Shown here: positions 8,608 through 18,334 of the stretch, piece after piece | Position numbering within the stretch: position 1 is the stretch's first letter | How the letters are laid out: each line of letters starts with the position of its first letter | Source of the DNA: Bacilli bacterium | Lineage (GTDB): Bacteria > Bacillota_I > Bacilli_A > RF39 > UBA660 | DNA length: 64,000 nucleotides | Direction: 5' to 3' | Assembly (NCBI GenBank): GCA_017541325.1 | Contig: JAFXZI010000014.1 | Coordinates: 49,168-113,167 of the forward strand | Program-made: the position numbers and the translations under genes | Notes under the pieces: generated by a model | Database searches by the model: none | What the model saw: only the letters and a program-made list of their open reading frames with translations | What the model was told of the DNA's origin: nothing

Positions 8608-9327
8608 TTAAGCATCTAAATTATGATATACATTTTGTACATCATCAATCTCTTCTAAGGCATCAGCTAAAGCTAATACTTTTTCAGTAGTTTCTTCATC
8701 AAGTGTTACAGTATTTTGGGCAATATATGTTATTTCACTTGTTATAAATTCTTCTACTCCAATACCTTCAAGTGCAGTTTTAACAGCAATAAAGTCTTCT
8801 GGAGAAGTATATATTTCATATCCATCATCAGTAGAAACTATATCTTGTGCTCCAGCATCAAGTGCAGTCATCATAACTTCATCTTCATCATATTTTGAAT
8901 CAATCATAATAAAACCTTTACGATCAAACATATATGAAACAGATCCATCTGTACCAAGGTTTCCTCCACGTTTTGTAAAAGTAGATCTTACAAGCATTGC
9001 AGTACGATTACGATTATCTGTTAGGCAATCAACCATGAATGCCACTCCTGATGGACCATATCCCTCATATCTAATAGATTCATAGTTTTCACCTTCGTTA
9101 GACTTAACTGCTTTATCAATTGCTTTTTGAATATTATCTTTAGGCATATTATTACTTTTAGCTTTTTCAACTACTAGTCTTAAATTAGGATTAGTTGCTG
9201 GATCTCCATTTGTTCCTTTAGCAGCTACATATAATTCTTTAGCTATCTTTTGGAATATTTTTCCTCTTTCAGCGTCTAATAATCCTTTTTTTCTGTGAAT
9301 AGTTGCCCATTTAGAATGTCCACTCAT
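8608..9327 (-). CDS. yebC: YebC/PmpR family protein (TACO1-like)
   Basis: 239 residues, the usual length. The N-terminus MSGHSKWATIHRKK and the YEGYGPSGVA segment near residue 105 are family hallmarks. YebC-like proteins have been described as DNA-binding regulators and, more recently, as factors that help ribosomes through difficult stretches such as polyproline; which applies here cannot be decided. It starts 10 bases after the last tad gene with its own strong AAGGAGG site, so it may share the Tad transcript. Confidence 0.95.
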   Translation of the reverse strand: MSGHSKWATIHRKKGLLDAERGKIFQKIAKELYVAAKGTNGDPATNPNLRLVVEKAKSNNMPKDNIQKAIDKAVKSNEGENYESIRYEGYGPSGVAFMVDCLTDNRNRTAMLVRSTFTKRGGNLGTDGSVSYMFDRKGFIMIDSKYDEDEVMMTALDAGAQDIVSTDDGYEIYTSPEDFIAVKTALEGIGVEEFITSEITYIAQNTVTLDEETTEKVLALADALEEIDDVQNVYHNLDA

Positions 9328-9337
9328 ATTTTCCTCC

Positions 9338-10033
9338 TTAACTTAGTTTTAAATATTCTATTATTACCGGTGTAAGAATTAGTAATAATATTAATGGTAT
9401 ATAAAATAATACCGATATAACAGAAACCTTTACAGGTATCTTGTTAATGATTGCTTTTATTTTTAATACTTGTCTTTCTCTTATATAATCAATTTGAGTA
9501 TATATATCTTCAATAATATCATTACCTAAAGTATTAGATTCAGATATATGAAGAATAATACTATTTACTTCATCTGATGGAATTCTCTCTCTTAATGAAT
9601 CAAGTGCTTCGTTAAGACCTTTTCCATATTTCATTTCTTCTAAAGTAATTTTAAATTCATTAGATAAATCATTATCTACATTTATAGTTGCAACTTCTAT
9701 AGAATCAACTATGCTTTTTCCTGATTCTAAGGAAAGTGCCATTACTTCAAAGAATTCCATAGCATTATACTCTAAATTATCTTTTCTTTTATTTATTGGA
9801 ATCTCAATTAAATAATAAGTAATTAATTTAAAATAAATAAAAGTAATAATCGGACTAAGTAAATATCCCCAATCAAGCATATATAATAACATGAAAAATA
9901 TAATTAGAGAAGAAAAAGTTCTAAAGTTAAGAAAGAATATACTACTCATATTACTTTTTCCCATTTTTAATTTCTTTTCAAATTCTTCTATTTTTTTTCG
10001 AGGATAAATATAATACCAAAATTTATTTTTCAT
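9338..10033 (-). CDS. tadC: TadC-like pilus assembly membrane protein (type II secretion F domain)
   Basis: 231 residues. Membrane segments lie near residues 35-75 and 205-228, with the soluble T2SSF helical domain between them (NAMEFFEVMALSLESGKS, GKGLNEALDSLRERI, SESNTLGNDI). As inner-membrane platform protein it would pair with TadB to couple the TadA ATPase to pilin assembly. The ATG overlaps the TGA of tadB (ATGA), which implies translational coupling. Shorter than many TadC proteins because only one F domain is present. Confidence 0.82.
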   Translation of the reverse strand: MKNKFWYYIYPRKKIEEFEKKLKMGKSNMSSIFFLNFRTFSSLIIFFMLLYMLDWGYLLSPIITFIYFKLITYYLIEIPINKRKDNLEYNAMEFFEVMALSLESGKSIVDSIEVATINVDNDLSNEFKITLEEMKYGKGLNEALDSLRERIPSDEVNSIILHISESNTLGNDIIEDIYTQIDYIRERQVLKIKAIINKIPVKVSVISVLFYIPLILLLILTPVIIEYLKLS

Positions 10034-11019
10034 AATTTCACCTCGATGTATACTATTTTTCTAATTATTATTATATAGAATACATATAACATTATTATTA
10101 ACACAAATGCTAAAAATCCTATGGTTGTAGTAAATAAAGTTACAAAGTATGCTGGATTAAGTAATAATAAGAATAAAACTAATATCGGTGGCATTGAAAC
10201 TAAAATACGATAAACGAATCTAGCTTGAGAAGAATTACTTTTAAGTTCTTCTCTTAATTTTTTTCGTGCTAATGCATTTTTTTCAATAGAATCAAATACA
10301 GATACAATGTTTCCACCAGTTTTACTTAATACACTAATTGAACTAGTTAAGTATGTAGCTTCAACACTTTTTACTCTTTTACTAAATCTTTTAAAAGCTT
10401 CTTCTATATCTAATCCAAATTTAATATCTTCACTTATACGTTTAAACTCTATAGATATAGGTCCTTGCATCTCTTTAGCAACTAAGTCTATAGCTTGAAT
10501 AATACTTTTTCCTGATTTAAAAGCATTATTCATTATTACTATTGCTTCTGAGATATCATTATCTAGTCTATTATCTTCATATTTTCCAAGTACATATAAA
10601 TAAATATCATATAAGAAGAATCCTGCTAAGAAAGATATTAGAATATTTACGATAGTTAGAACATTTTCTTTAGCAAATGAATTACATATAAGTAATAATA
10701 AACATAATAATCCTATAAATATTTTTCTACTAATGTAATTCATATTTGTAAGAAGTTTTTTACTACCTGAATACTTTATATATTTTTTACTATAATCATC
10801 AAATACATGAGTTTTTATTAGTCTCCTAGATAGTTTTTCTTCTATATTTCTATAACTACTTACTAAAACATCAACAATAGAAAGAGTATCATTATCATAA
10901 TCTACAGTATAATTATTAAATCTTTTAGTTAATTTATAACTGTTATATGATTTTATAAATAACCATACCAATAATAGAATTAAACATATTAACAATAATA
11001 CTAATAAATATAATTCCAT
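10030..11019 (-). CDS. tadB: TadB-like pilus assembly membrane protein (type II secretion F domain)
   Basis: 329 residues: N-terminal membrane helix (4-23), a linker, a hydrophobic pair at about 95-145, the T2SSF domain at about 155-260 (SEAIVIMNNAFKSGKS, GLDIEEAFKRFSKR, SKTGGNIVSVFDSIE), then two C-terminal membrane helices. Typical of TadB, the second platform protein of Tad/Flp pili. It follows tadA by 13 bases with AAAGGAG before the ATG. It ends at 10030, inside the tadC start. Confidence 0.85.
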   Translation of the reverse strand: MELYLLVLLLICLILLLVWLFIKSYNSYKLTKRFNNYTVDYDNDTLSIVDVLVSSYRNIEEKLSRRLIKTHVFDDYSKKYIKYSGSKKLLTNMNYISRKIFIGLLCLLLLICNSFAKENVLTIVNILISFLAGFFLYDIYLYVLGKYEDNRLDNDISEAIVIMNNAFKSGKSIIQAIDLVAKEMQGPISIEFKRISEDIKFGLDIEEAFKRFSKRVKSVEATYLTSSISVLSKTGGNIVSVFDSIEKNALARKKLREELKSNSSQARFVYRILVSMPPILVLFLLLLNPAYFVTLFTTTIGFLAFVLIIMLYVFYIIIIRKIVYIEVKL

Positions 11020-11032
11020 ATTTTACTCCTTT

Positions 11033-12385
11033 CTATTTTTTCTTAGTTGTAGTCTTTTTAGTAATTTTATTTTTTGCTTTAGATTCAAACATATCTAAAA
11101 CAATTCCTTTATTTTTAATTTTTTCATATATTTTTGGTACATTTTCATAAAGAATAAATTCTCCGTTTACTTCTTTATTTTCAGTTATACCATGCTTTAA
11201 GAATGCAAATATATCTTCAATAATAATATTTTCTCCATCAAATCCAGTTATTTCTGAAATATTAGTAACTTTTCTTTTACCATCACTTAATCTTTCAACC
11301 GATATTACTATATCAATAGCACTATCTATATACCCTCTAATAGCTTTAATAGGCAATTCTACTTCGCTCATAAGAATCATTGTTTCAAGTCTATTTAATG
11401 CATCTTTTACTCCGTTAGCATGTAGAGTGGTTAATGATCCATCATGACCTGTATTCATCGCTTGTAGCATATCAAACGCTTCTTTACCACGAACTTCACC
11501 AACTATTATTCTATCAGGACGCATACGAAGAGAGTTTCTTACTAAATCTCTTATTGTTATTTCTCCTTCTTTTTCATAGTTTTCAGTTTTAGTCTCAAGT
11601 GAAATAACATGTTCTTGTTTAAGACGAAGTTCAACTGCATCTTCAATAGTAATTATTCTCTCATCATTAGGAATAGATCCTGAAAGAACATTTAAAAGTG
11701 TTGTTTTACCAGAACCAGTTCCTCCACATATTAAGATATTTAATCTTGCTTTAATACAAGCATCTAAGAAAGTAGCCATATATGGAGTTAATGTACCATT
11801 TCCTATTAAACTATCCATATCTTCAACATCATCTCTAAATTTACGAATAGTTACAACTGGCCCCTTTACTGATAATGGTGGAATAATAGCATTTATTCTA
11901 GATCCATCAGGAAGACGAGAATCTACCATTGGGTTACTACTATCAATAGTTCTACCTAGTGGTTGAATGATACGACTTACTGTTCTTATTATATGTTCAT
12001 CATTAATAAATGAAACATCATAATCACGAGATATTATACCATCTACTTCAATATATATTTCATCAGGAGAATTAATCATTATCTCTGTTACATTTTTATC
12101 TTTTAATAATTCTGTAATAGGTCCAAATCCATTTAATTCATTATTAATAAGATTTTTTAAATAGTCTCTTTGTTCATTTAAAAGATCATATTCAACTGCA
12201 ATTCTATCTATTACTTCTTCTATATTTTCTTCTTCTATTTCATGAGAATCAATTAATTCTTGAATAATCTTAATACGTAATTTATCAAGTTCTTCTTTAT
12301 TCTCAAAAATATCATAATCAGTATTAGTATAAGTATTGGAACTATTATCTTCTAAATTGAACTCTTCCATCCAACTATTATTCAT
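11033..12385 (-). CDS. tadA: TadA/CpaF family secretion ATPase
   Basis: 450 residues. Motor ATPase of Tad pili, a hexamer on the inner face of the membrane. Visible are the N-terminal CpaF region ([18 protein letters not shown]), Walker [10 protein letters not shown] at about 221-229, an Asp/His box region ([13 protein letters not shown]), Walker [10 protein letters not shown], and the TTLHANG His box. The last ~20 residues are a Lys/Thr-rich tail not typical of the family. It overlaps the tadZ stop by 8 bases. No second ATPase is present, as expected for Tad. Confidence 0.93.
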   Translation of the reverse strand: MNNSWMEEFNLEDNSSNTYTNTDYDIFENKEELDKLRIKIIQELIDSHEIEEENIEEVIDRIAVEYDLLNEQRDYLKNLINNELNGFGPITELLKDKNVTEIMINSPDEIYIEVDGIISRDYDVSFINDEHIIRTVSRIIQPLGRTIDSSNPMVDSRLPDGSRINAIIPPLSVKGPVVTIRKFRDDVEDMDSLIGNGTLTPYMATFLDACIKARLNILICGGTGSGKTTLLNVLSGSIPNDERIITIEDAVELRLKQEHVISLETKTENYEKEGEITIRDLVRNSLRMRPDRIIVGEVRGKEAFDMLQAMNTGHDGSLTTLHANGVKDALNRLETMILMSEVELPIKAIRGYIDSAIDIVISVERLSDGKRKVTNISEITGFDGENIIIEDIFAFLKHGITENKEVNGEFILYENVPKIYEKIKNKGIVLDMFESKAKNKITKKTTTKKK

Positions 12386-13136
12386 AATCTTCCTCCTCTA
12401 CTAAACTACGTATATTATTACTAAATGTTTCATATTCTTTTTTAGCTTCACCAGTAAATATTTCATTAAAATTAATTATTTTTTCATCCATAACTAATTC
12501 ATTATAATTATTTATAAATAATTTATTACTTATAGAATAATCTAATTTTTTAATTACTGTTTTTATATCATAAATATCATAATTATCTTTAATATCTCGA
12601 TATGATTTATTTAGTAGTACAACAACATTATCTACTTTCATATTTTTAGTTATAGAAATGAAACTCTTATTAATTTCTAAATTATAAGCATCATCTCCAA
12701 CTATATCTATAATCTTCATACTTTTATCAAAAAGAAGCATATTAAGTGGGCTTAAAGTATTATTTGTATCAATTACTATATATTCATATGAATACATTAA
12801 TAAATCTAAAACTTGAGACAATGCTTTTACATCTATTTTAGATGATAATCTCATATCTATAGGAGCAGGAATAAAAGATAAGTTATCTCTTACATAATAA
12901 GTATATGGAGTAGAACTTTCATATTTTTTATTTCTTAAATCATCACACATATTATAAATAGTCTTTTTAGGTTTAATACCTAGTGCAAAAGCAAGATTTC
13001 CTCCATATAAATCTAAATCTATTAAAAGAGTACTTTTATTTTTACTTAAAATATCTGCAATCATCATTGAAACAGTAGTTTTACCTACTCCACCTTTCAT
13101 AGATGTTACAGTTATTATCTTAGCTTTATTCTTCAT
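12378..13136 (-). CDS. tadZ: TadZ/CpaE-like ParA/MinD family ATPase
   Basis: 252 residues with a deviant Walker A KGGVGKTT at residues 14-21, a switch region IDLDLYGGN, and IVIDTNN in the middle. In Tad loci, CpaE/TadZ proteins position the pilus machine at the cell pole or membrane. There is no N-terminal receiver-like domain as in Caulobacter CpaE, so it is a minimal version. The start overlaps the preceding gene by 11 bases. GGAG lies 8 bases before the ATG. Confidence 0.85.
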   Translation of the reverse strand: MKNKAKIITVTSMKGGVGKTTVSMMIADILSKNKSTLLIDLDLYGGNLAFALGIKPKKTIYNMCDDLRNKKYESSTPYTYYVRDNLSFIPAPIDMRLSSKIDVKALSQVLDLLMYSYEYIVIDTNNTLSPLNMLLFDKSMKIIDIVGDDAYNLEINKSFISITKNMKVDNVVVLLNKSYRDIKDNYDIYDIKTVIKKLDYSISNKLFINNYNELVMDEKIINFNEIFTGEAKKEYETFSNNIRSLVEEEDYE

Positions 13137-13914
13137 CTAACCAACTCCTATTTTTATTATAATTATTTATTATATTATTTTCTGTTAATAACATATCATA
13201 TGATTTTACATATTTAATATTCTTAGTATTAATAATTAAATCTCCACTTAAATTATCTATTTCTTTTATAAAGTCTCCATTTAAATATAGACGTGCTTTG
13301 TTAGTACCAACTAAATCTATAATATTTCTTTCATTAACTGGACCAATTAAAATATCATTTAAATACAGACTATTATTACTTATAAAGAACCTACTATTAC
13401 CAATCATAAATTGAGTATCATCTAAATTAGTAAAACCAATTTCTAAAGAATAATTTTCTAAATCAAAATTCTTTATATTAATTACACCATTAATTATGTT
13501 GTAGCCTCTACCATCTAAACTATTTACTTCATTATTATTTATTTCAAAATACATTAAAATATTACTTGTATATTTTACTTCTTTTTCTGATGTAACAGTA
13601 TATTTATCCATACCTATAATTTTTCCAAATATAGGTTTTATATCTTTATGCGTTTTTATATAAATAGATCTGTTTTCTATTTTTACTTCATCTATAACGA
13701 TATCTTCATCATTTAAACTATATAATAATTTAATATCTTCATTAGAAACATCAATCTTTTTATTTAAACTAGTTAAAATATCTTTATTAACGTTATCTAA
13801 ATAATTTTTATTATAAAACATCAAAGATGAATCTATAATAAAAGCTAAAGCAAGTGTAATAATAGGTAGTAAAAGTAAGAATAATACCAGTACTTGTCCT
13901 TTATTATTCTTCAT
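13126..13914 (-). CDS. TadE/TadG-like minor pilin with a LamG-like C-terminal domain
   Basis: 262 residues. The N-terminus MKNNKGQ followed by a long hydrophobic helix (residues 8-30) is the TadE/TadG type and nearly repeats the start of the neighbouring gene. Residues about 35-110 form a small beta region. Residues about 115-255 look like a concanavalin/LamG beta sandwich, ending in the typical ARLYLNGDFIKEID and SYDMLLTENNIINNYN pattern. That fold often binds glycans or matrix proteins, so this may be a tip or surface subunit of the pilus. The LamG call rests on motif shape only. It overlaps the gene on each side by about 11 bases. Confidence 0.7.
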   Translation of the reverse strand: MKNNKGQVLVLFLLLLPIITLALAFIIDSSLMFYNKNYLDNVNKDILTSLNKKIDVSNEDIKLLYSLNDEDIVIDEVKIENRSIYIKTHKDIKPIFGKIIGMDKYTVTSEKEVKYTSNILMYFEINNNEVNSLDGRGYNIINGVINIKNFDLENYSLEIGFTNLDDTQFMIGNSRFFISNNSLYLNDILIGPVNERNIIDLVGTNKARLYLNGDFIKEIDNLSGDLIINTKNIKYVKSYDMLLTENNIINNYNKNRSWLDEE

Positions 13915-14257
13915 TATTAATAGTCCTTTCTACTTTAACACTATATGGATCTTTTATTATTCTATTAATTCCTGGAGTCATTAAATCAACATCTTTAGTA
14001 ATAATAATTGTTGTAATAGAACCCTTATCAGTAATATCAACATTAATATTTTTGTATCCAATACTAGCTAGATATGACTCTATTTCATCATTATCACTAT
14101 TCTTTTGATATAGTGAAATAACTTCATTACTAACTCCTTCTAATTTACTATTTTCAAGTATTATTCTTCCTAAATCTAAAAATGAAAAGAGAAGTAATAT
14201 TATTACTGGTAATATAAGAACAAATTCAATAAGTGCTTGACCCTTATTATTCTTCAT
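13904..14257 (-). CDS. tadE: TadE-like minor pilin
   Basis: 117 residues. KGQALIEFVLILPVIILLL (residues 5-23) is the conserved TadE N-terminal helix with the EF motif. A short soluble domain with two beta-rich stretches follows (VDITDKGSITTIIITK). First gene of the Tad operon, with AAGGTG before the ATG. TadE proteins are pseudopilins needed for pilus assembly or stability. No separate Flp major pilin or prepilin peptidase is seen nearby. Confidence 0.82.
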   Translation of the reverse strand: MKNNKGQALIEFVLILPVIILLLFSFLDLGRIILENSKLEGVSNEVISLYQKNSDNDEIESYLASIGYKNINVDITDKGSITTIIITKDVDLMTPGINRIIKDPYSVKVERTINNEE

Positions 14258-14282
14258 AATAACACCTTCCCTATCTTACATA

Positions 14283-14291
14283 ATTATATCA
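14283..14291 (-). promoter_or_regulatory. Extended -10 promoter of the Tad operon
   Basis: TGATATAAT lies 25 bases before the tadE start codon; no good -35 box. Confidence 0.45.
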
Positions 14292-14319
14292 AACAAATAA
14301 AAAAAAGAGAATAACTACT

Positions 14320-15453
14320 TTAAATATCATGAATATTTATTGTAGTATCCTCTTCTGTATCTTTTCTAAATATATCTTCTTTTCTTAACCTATAATTACT
14401 AATTATTAACTGCTCTATATTTCTATCTAAAGTTATATAATCTTCTCTATGAAGGGTATTTATTACAAGTCCCCATATATTAGCTTCTTTAATTGGTTTT
14501 GTTTTTAAAGAAAGACTATATATTCCTAAAAGATCCATATTAAATAATTCTTCTAAAGTTCTTTTATCAATATCTTTTATTTTTCTTAAAACAAAATCAT
14601 AACTAGAAGATACAAAATGTTCAAATGCTCCTAGTAATTTATCTTTACCACCAATAGTATTTAATAACTGATTAATAGTTAAAGCAAAGAAATTATAATT
14701 TATCTTTCTAAAAGCTTCATTTTTATATAAAGATTTAGGTAATGAATCACTAGCTGGATCAAAGAAATAAAATCCATCTGCTTCATATTTAGAATCTTCT
14801 ATATAAATTACAGAAACATATTCAGTATCATCTCTTTTAATTGGAACAATATAAACAGGAATATTTAATCTAGATAATATTTCTTTAAATAGATTATTAA
14901 ATCCTAAAGAATTAGTTTTTCTAGTTCTAACTATATCTGGTAATCTATCACTACTAGTTCTATCTAAATCAAGTAATTTAACAAAATCATATACTTCCTT
15001 TACCTTTTCTAGAGGTGACATTTTCTTATCAATAGATAATATTACTATATTAATATATTCCTCCATCATTCTATAATTTGGAAGAGTTGTTATTTGATAA
15101 GTACCATCTTTATAACTATAAGAAAATTTCCAAGAATCAGGATTTTCATAAGGAAAAGATAATAATTCCTTAACTTCATCCGGATTATTATCTCTTAAAA
15201 CTAATTTTTCGACACTACTATCAGTAATCATAGGAGATAATTCTAAAACATGTTTAATTGTTTCTATATCTCTAACTTGAACCTGATCTCTAAAAGTAAC
15301 TTGCGCTACTGTATTTATAGAAAATAGCATTTTCTTTACTTCTTCTAAAGTGTCAGCAGTTATAGGGGTGCTGAAGTCTAGATTGGTAATTCCAATGTAT
15401 TTTAGTAGTTCTTCATCAATTGTCCCTAAATCGGATTCGAAACCATTTTCCAA
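14320..15453 (-). CDS. Hypothetical protein, possibly a degenerate transglutaminase-like fold
   Basis: 377 residues from a TTG at 15453, chosen because GAGGGTG lies 7 bases upstream; the ATG at 15471 has no ribosome site. No membrane segment. Residues about 145-240 recall a transglutaminase-like core: LEKVKEVYDFVKLLD, then NSLGFNNLFKEILSRLNIPV, then a beta strand and FFDPASDS. The usual catalytic Cys is replaced (Ser182 region) and no His follows, so activity is unlikely. It is the last gene of the hydrolase-murF-ddl operon, 10 bases after ddl. Function unknown. Confidence 0.65.
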   Translation of the reverse strand: MENGFESDLGTIDEELLKYIGITNLDFSTPITADTLEEVKKMLFSINTVAQVTFRDQVQVRDIETIKHVLELSPMITDSSVEKLVLRDNNPDEVKELLSFPYENPDSWKFSYSYKDGTYQITTLPNYRMMEEYINIVILSIDKKMSPLEKVKEVYDFVKLLDLDRTSSDRLPDIVRTRKTNSLGFNNLFKEILSRLNIPVYIVPIKRDDTEYVSVIYIEDSKYEADGFYFFDPASDSLPKSLYKNEAFRKINYNFFALTINQLLNTIGGKDKLLGAFEHFVSSSYDFVLRKIKDIDKRTLEELFNMDLLGIYSLSLKTKPIKEANIWGLVINTLHREDYITLDRNIEQLIISNYRLRKEDIFRKDTEEDTTINIHDI

Positions 15454-15481
15454 CTCAAAACACCCTCTCATAATTATTGTT

Positions 15482-16672
15482 TTACTTTAAATTTTTAACC
15501 CCTTTAGTACCTTTAGCACCTTTTAATCCACTAAATCCACTTAAAATATTAGTATCAAATGAATTTATTTTACCAGTTTTCTTTTTATAATCTTTAACAC
15601 CTATGTTAATTAATTCATCAAGAAGTTCAGTATAATTCTTTCCAGCTGGTTCCCATAAATAGAAAGCTAAACTTCCAGGAATTGTATTAACTTCATTAAT
15701 ATATACTTTTTTCTTTTTATTATCGATTAAGAAATCTATTCTTACATCTCCACTTAGGTTAAGAGCTTTGCTTGCTTTAACAGCAATGTCTCTAACTTCA
15801 CTAGATAATTTTTCTGATATATCAGCAGGAATCTTACGAGTAGCAGAAAGCATTCCTTTACTTCCACTACCTTTCTTTCCACCAACATATTTATCTTCAT
15901 AAGTAAGAAGTTCATTACCAGTTAATACTCTTTCAATTACACTAGTATCATATCCATCAGGATTTCCTACAACACTAATATTAACTTCGCAAAGATTTTT
16001 AATTACTTCTTCTACAACAATCTTACTATCATATGTAATAGCTTCTTCTACTGCTTTTTGTAATTCTTCACGATTACTTGCAATATTTATACCTACAGAA
16101 CTACCTAAAGTAGCTGGTTTAACTATTACTGGATATTTTATTTGTTCTATCATCTTTAAAACCTTTTCAGGATTATCTTCATATTCAGAATCAAAGAACC
16201 ATACATATTCAGGAATTGGTAATCCTTCACTACCCCAAATTTGTTTTTGGAATACTTTATCTTGTCCAATAGCAGCTCCTGCAATGTCACTTCCTACATA
16301 TGGAATACCAATTGTTTTTAAATATCCTTGTAAAACTCCATCTTCAACATTAGTACCATGAACAATTGGAAAAGCAATATCTATTTCTTTAACTACTTTT
16401 CTAAATCCTTTCTTACTTTGAAGAACAAATGAACCATACTTATTACGATATAGTACTACATTTTTACCATACTTTCTAAGTAGACTCATATCTTGGAATG
16501 TTTCTATTTCATTTAAGAAGCTTCCTGTATACCATTCTCCATTTTTATCTATATAAATAGGTACTATTTCATATTTCTCAGCATCCATTTTATTCATAGC
16601 TTGAATAGCTGAAATAATACTTACTTCGTGTTCAACACTTTCTCCACCAAATATAACTCCTACTTTTATCAT
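15482..16672 (-). CDS. ddl: D-alanine--D-alanine ligase
   Basis: 396 residues. ATP-grasp enzyme that joins two D-alanines for the peptidoglycan pentapeptide in the cytoplasm. Visible: FGGESVEHEVSII (8-20), the VKPATLGSSVGI ATP-grasp segment, the YEDKYVGG/KGMLSATRKIPA omega-loop region, and the C-terminal NEVNTIPGS. The loop retains a Tyr in the position expected of D-Ala-D-Ala enzymes, but a D-Ser or D-Lac product cannot be excluded by eye. The last ~25 residues add a GLKGAKGTKGVK tail, outside the catalytic fold. AAGGAGG precedes the ATG; murF ends 12 bases upstream. Confidence 0.93.
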   Translation of the reverse strand: MIKVGVIFGGESVEHEVSIISAIQAMNKMDAEKYEIVPIYIDKNGEWYTGSFLNEIETFQDMSLLRKYGKNVVLYRNKYGSFVLQSKKGFRKVVKEIDIAFPIVHGTNVEDGVLQGYLKTIGIPYVGSDIAGAAIGQDKVFQKQIWGSEGLPIPEYVWFFDSEYEDNPEKVLKMIEQIKYPVIVKPATLGSSVGINIASNREELQKAVEEAITYDSKIVVEEVIKNLCEVNISVVGNPDGYDTSVIERVLTGNELLTYEDKYVGGKKGSGSKGMLSATRKIPADISEKLSSEVRDIAVKASKALNLSGDVRIDFLIDNKKKKVYINEVNTIPGSLAFYLWEPAGKNYTELLDELINIGVKDYKKKTGKINSFDTNILSGFSGLKGAKGTKGVKNLK

Positions 16673-16684
16673 AAAAAATCCTCC

Positions 16685-18325
16685 TTATTTTTCGTTATAT
16701 GTATCAGGTAAATCATTTTCAAATAATGCATATATTTTTTTCTTAGTTTTCATACTATTAAGTATCATATAAGCTTTAGTAACATCATTTATTATTTCAA
16801 TATCTGATTCTTTAAAACCTTTTTCTTTTAATCCTTCAAGTATAGGTTTTGTTTGTTTTTCTCCAACTAGTATTACATGATCTGCAACTTCTGCTATATC
16901 CTTACCAAATTCTTTATTATAGTATTCTTCTTTATCTCCTAATTCTATCATTCCAGGAGTAACAACTACTTTATATCCATCCATCATATTAAGGACTTCT
17001 AAAGCTCTTTTTGATCCTTCTGGATTAGAATTATATGCATCATCTATAAATACAAATTTTGGAAAATTCTTCATACTTAAACGATGTTCAATTGGTTTTA
17101 ATCTACCAACTGCTCTTTGTAAATGTTCTACATTGATTCCAAGTTCATAACCTAATGCTAAACAAGAAATAATATTATAAACATTATGCTTTCCAAGAAG
17201 TCTTGTTTTAAACTCATATTTCTTTTTATCACCTTTAAATTCTACTGTAAATGTTGTTCCTTCATGATTAACTTTAATCTTACTAGCACGTACATCAACA
17301 TCATCTTTAGTATCTATTCCTACCCAAAGTAGTTTACAATGATTTTTATTTTTAAATTTATAATTCTTTTGTTTTTCATCATCTCTATTTAAAACTCCAA
17401 CTCCATCTTCTGGTAGATATTCAATTAATTCCATCTTTCCTGATTGAATATTTTCTTCACTACCAAATGTTTCTAAATGAGCTGTACCAATCTTTGTAAT
17501 TATTCCATATTTAGGATTTACTAGTTTACATAGTCCATTTATTTCACCTTTAACATAAGCACCCATTTCTGCAATAAATACTTCATCAAATTTAGATAAT
17601 GAATTATTTACTGTTATCATAAGTCCATTAAAAGTATTTAGACTTTTTGGAGTAGCTAGTACATTATATTTTTCACTTAAAATCTCATTTAAAAAGTTCT
17701 TAGTACTAGTTTTTCCATAACTTCCAGTTATTCCAACTACTTTTAAATTTTCCATACTAGCTAGTTTTCTTTTAGCTTTTTTTTCAAAATGTCTATATAC
17801 AAAATACTCTATTGGTTTATTAATTAAATAAGCAATATATACTACATAATAATTTAGTACTGACATAACAGATAATAATATTATAGAATCACATAAACGT
17901 GGAAAATCTATTTTAGTATCTACTAAGATAAATTGTACTGTAATACCTAAAGCACAAACAATAAGATGTAATAATATTAAAGTAGCTATAAGTCTTTTAA
18001 TTCTTGCAGTATATACTAATGGTTTCTTATTTTTTTCCTTCTTTTTCTTTTTTTCTTTTAATAGACAATATCCATATAAAATAATAATTAAAGCAAGGAA
18101 ATAGTAAGAAATTAAAGTATCAACACATAAAGCAAATAAAGAAACGAAGATGATTCCATATATATCTATGTTGGTAAACATTTCTTTTTTATTCTTCCAT
18201 ACCCATTTTAAGTATCTATTGTTCTCATTATATAGATTTTGCTGAAGCATATGTAATGCCCTTCTAGTTTTTAACATTGAATAGATAAAAACTATTGCCA
18301 TTGTCACATAAATTCTAATTAACAT
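16685..18325 (-). CDS. murF: MurF-type Mur ligase with an N-terminal membrane domain
   Basis: 546 residues. Residues 1-190 carry about five hydrophobic segments separated by a Lys-rich loop (88-102). The Mur ligase follows: GITGSYGKTSTKNF with Walker A at 199-207, ITKIGTAHLETFGS, the FIDDAYNSNPEGSKRALE signature and a C-terminal domain (VTPGMIELGD). It would add D-Ala-D-Ala to the UDP-MurNAc-tripeptide. Usual MurF proteins are soluble and ~450 residues; the membrane part suggests the last cytoplasmic wall step is tethered to the membrane, close to MraY. It sits between the hydrolase and ddl, and the substrate fits ddl. Confidence 0.88.
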   Translation of the reverse strand: MLIRIYVTMAIVFIYSMLKTRRALHMLQQNLYNENNRYLKWVWKNKKEMFTNIDIYGIIFVSLFALCVDTLISYYFLALIIILYGYCLLKEKKKKKEKNKKPLVYTARIKRLIATLILLHLIVCALGITVQFILVDTKIDFPRLCDSIILLSVMSVLNYYVVYIAYLINKPIEYFVYRHFEKKAKRKLASMENLKVVGITGSYGKTSTKNFLNEILSEKYNVLATPKSLNTFNGLMITVNNSLSKFDEVFIAEMGAYVKGEINGLCKLVNPKYGIITKIGTAHLETFGSEENIQSGKMELIEYLPEDGVGVLNRDDEKQKNYKFKNKNHCKLLWVGIDTKDDVDVRASKIKVNHEGTTFTVEFKGDKKKYEFKTRLLGKHNVYNIISCLALGYELGINVEHLQRAVGRLKPIEHRLSMKNFPKFVFIDDAYNSNPEGSKRALEVLNMMDGYKVVVTPGMIELGDKEEYYNKEFGKDIAEVADHVILVGEKQTKPILEGLKEKGFKESDIEIINDVTKAYMILNSMKTKKKIYALFENDLPDTYNEK

Positions 18326-18334
18326 AAGTACCTC

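Noticed and set aside
14292-14325. Terminator after the 377-residue gene
   Set aside because: Only four pairs form before mismatches, so the hairpin is too weak to list even though a T run follows.
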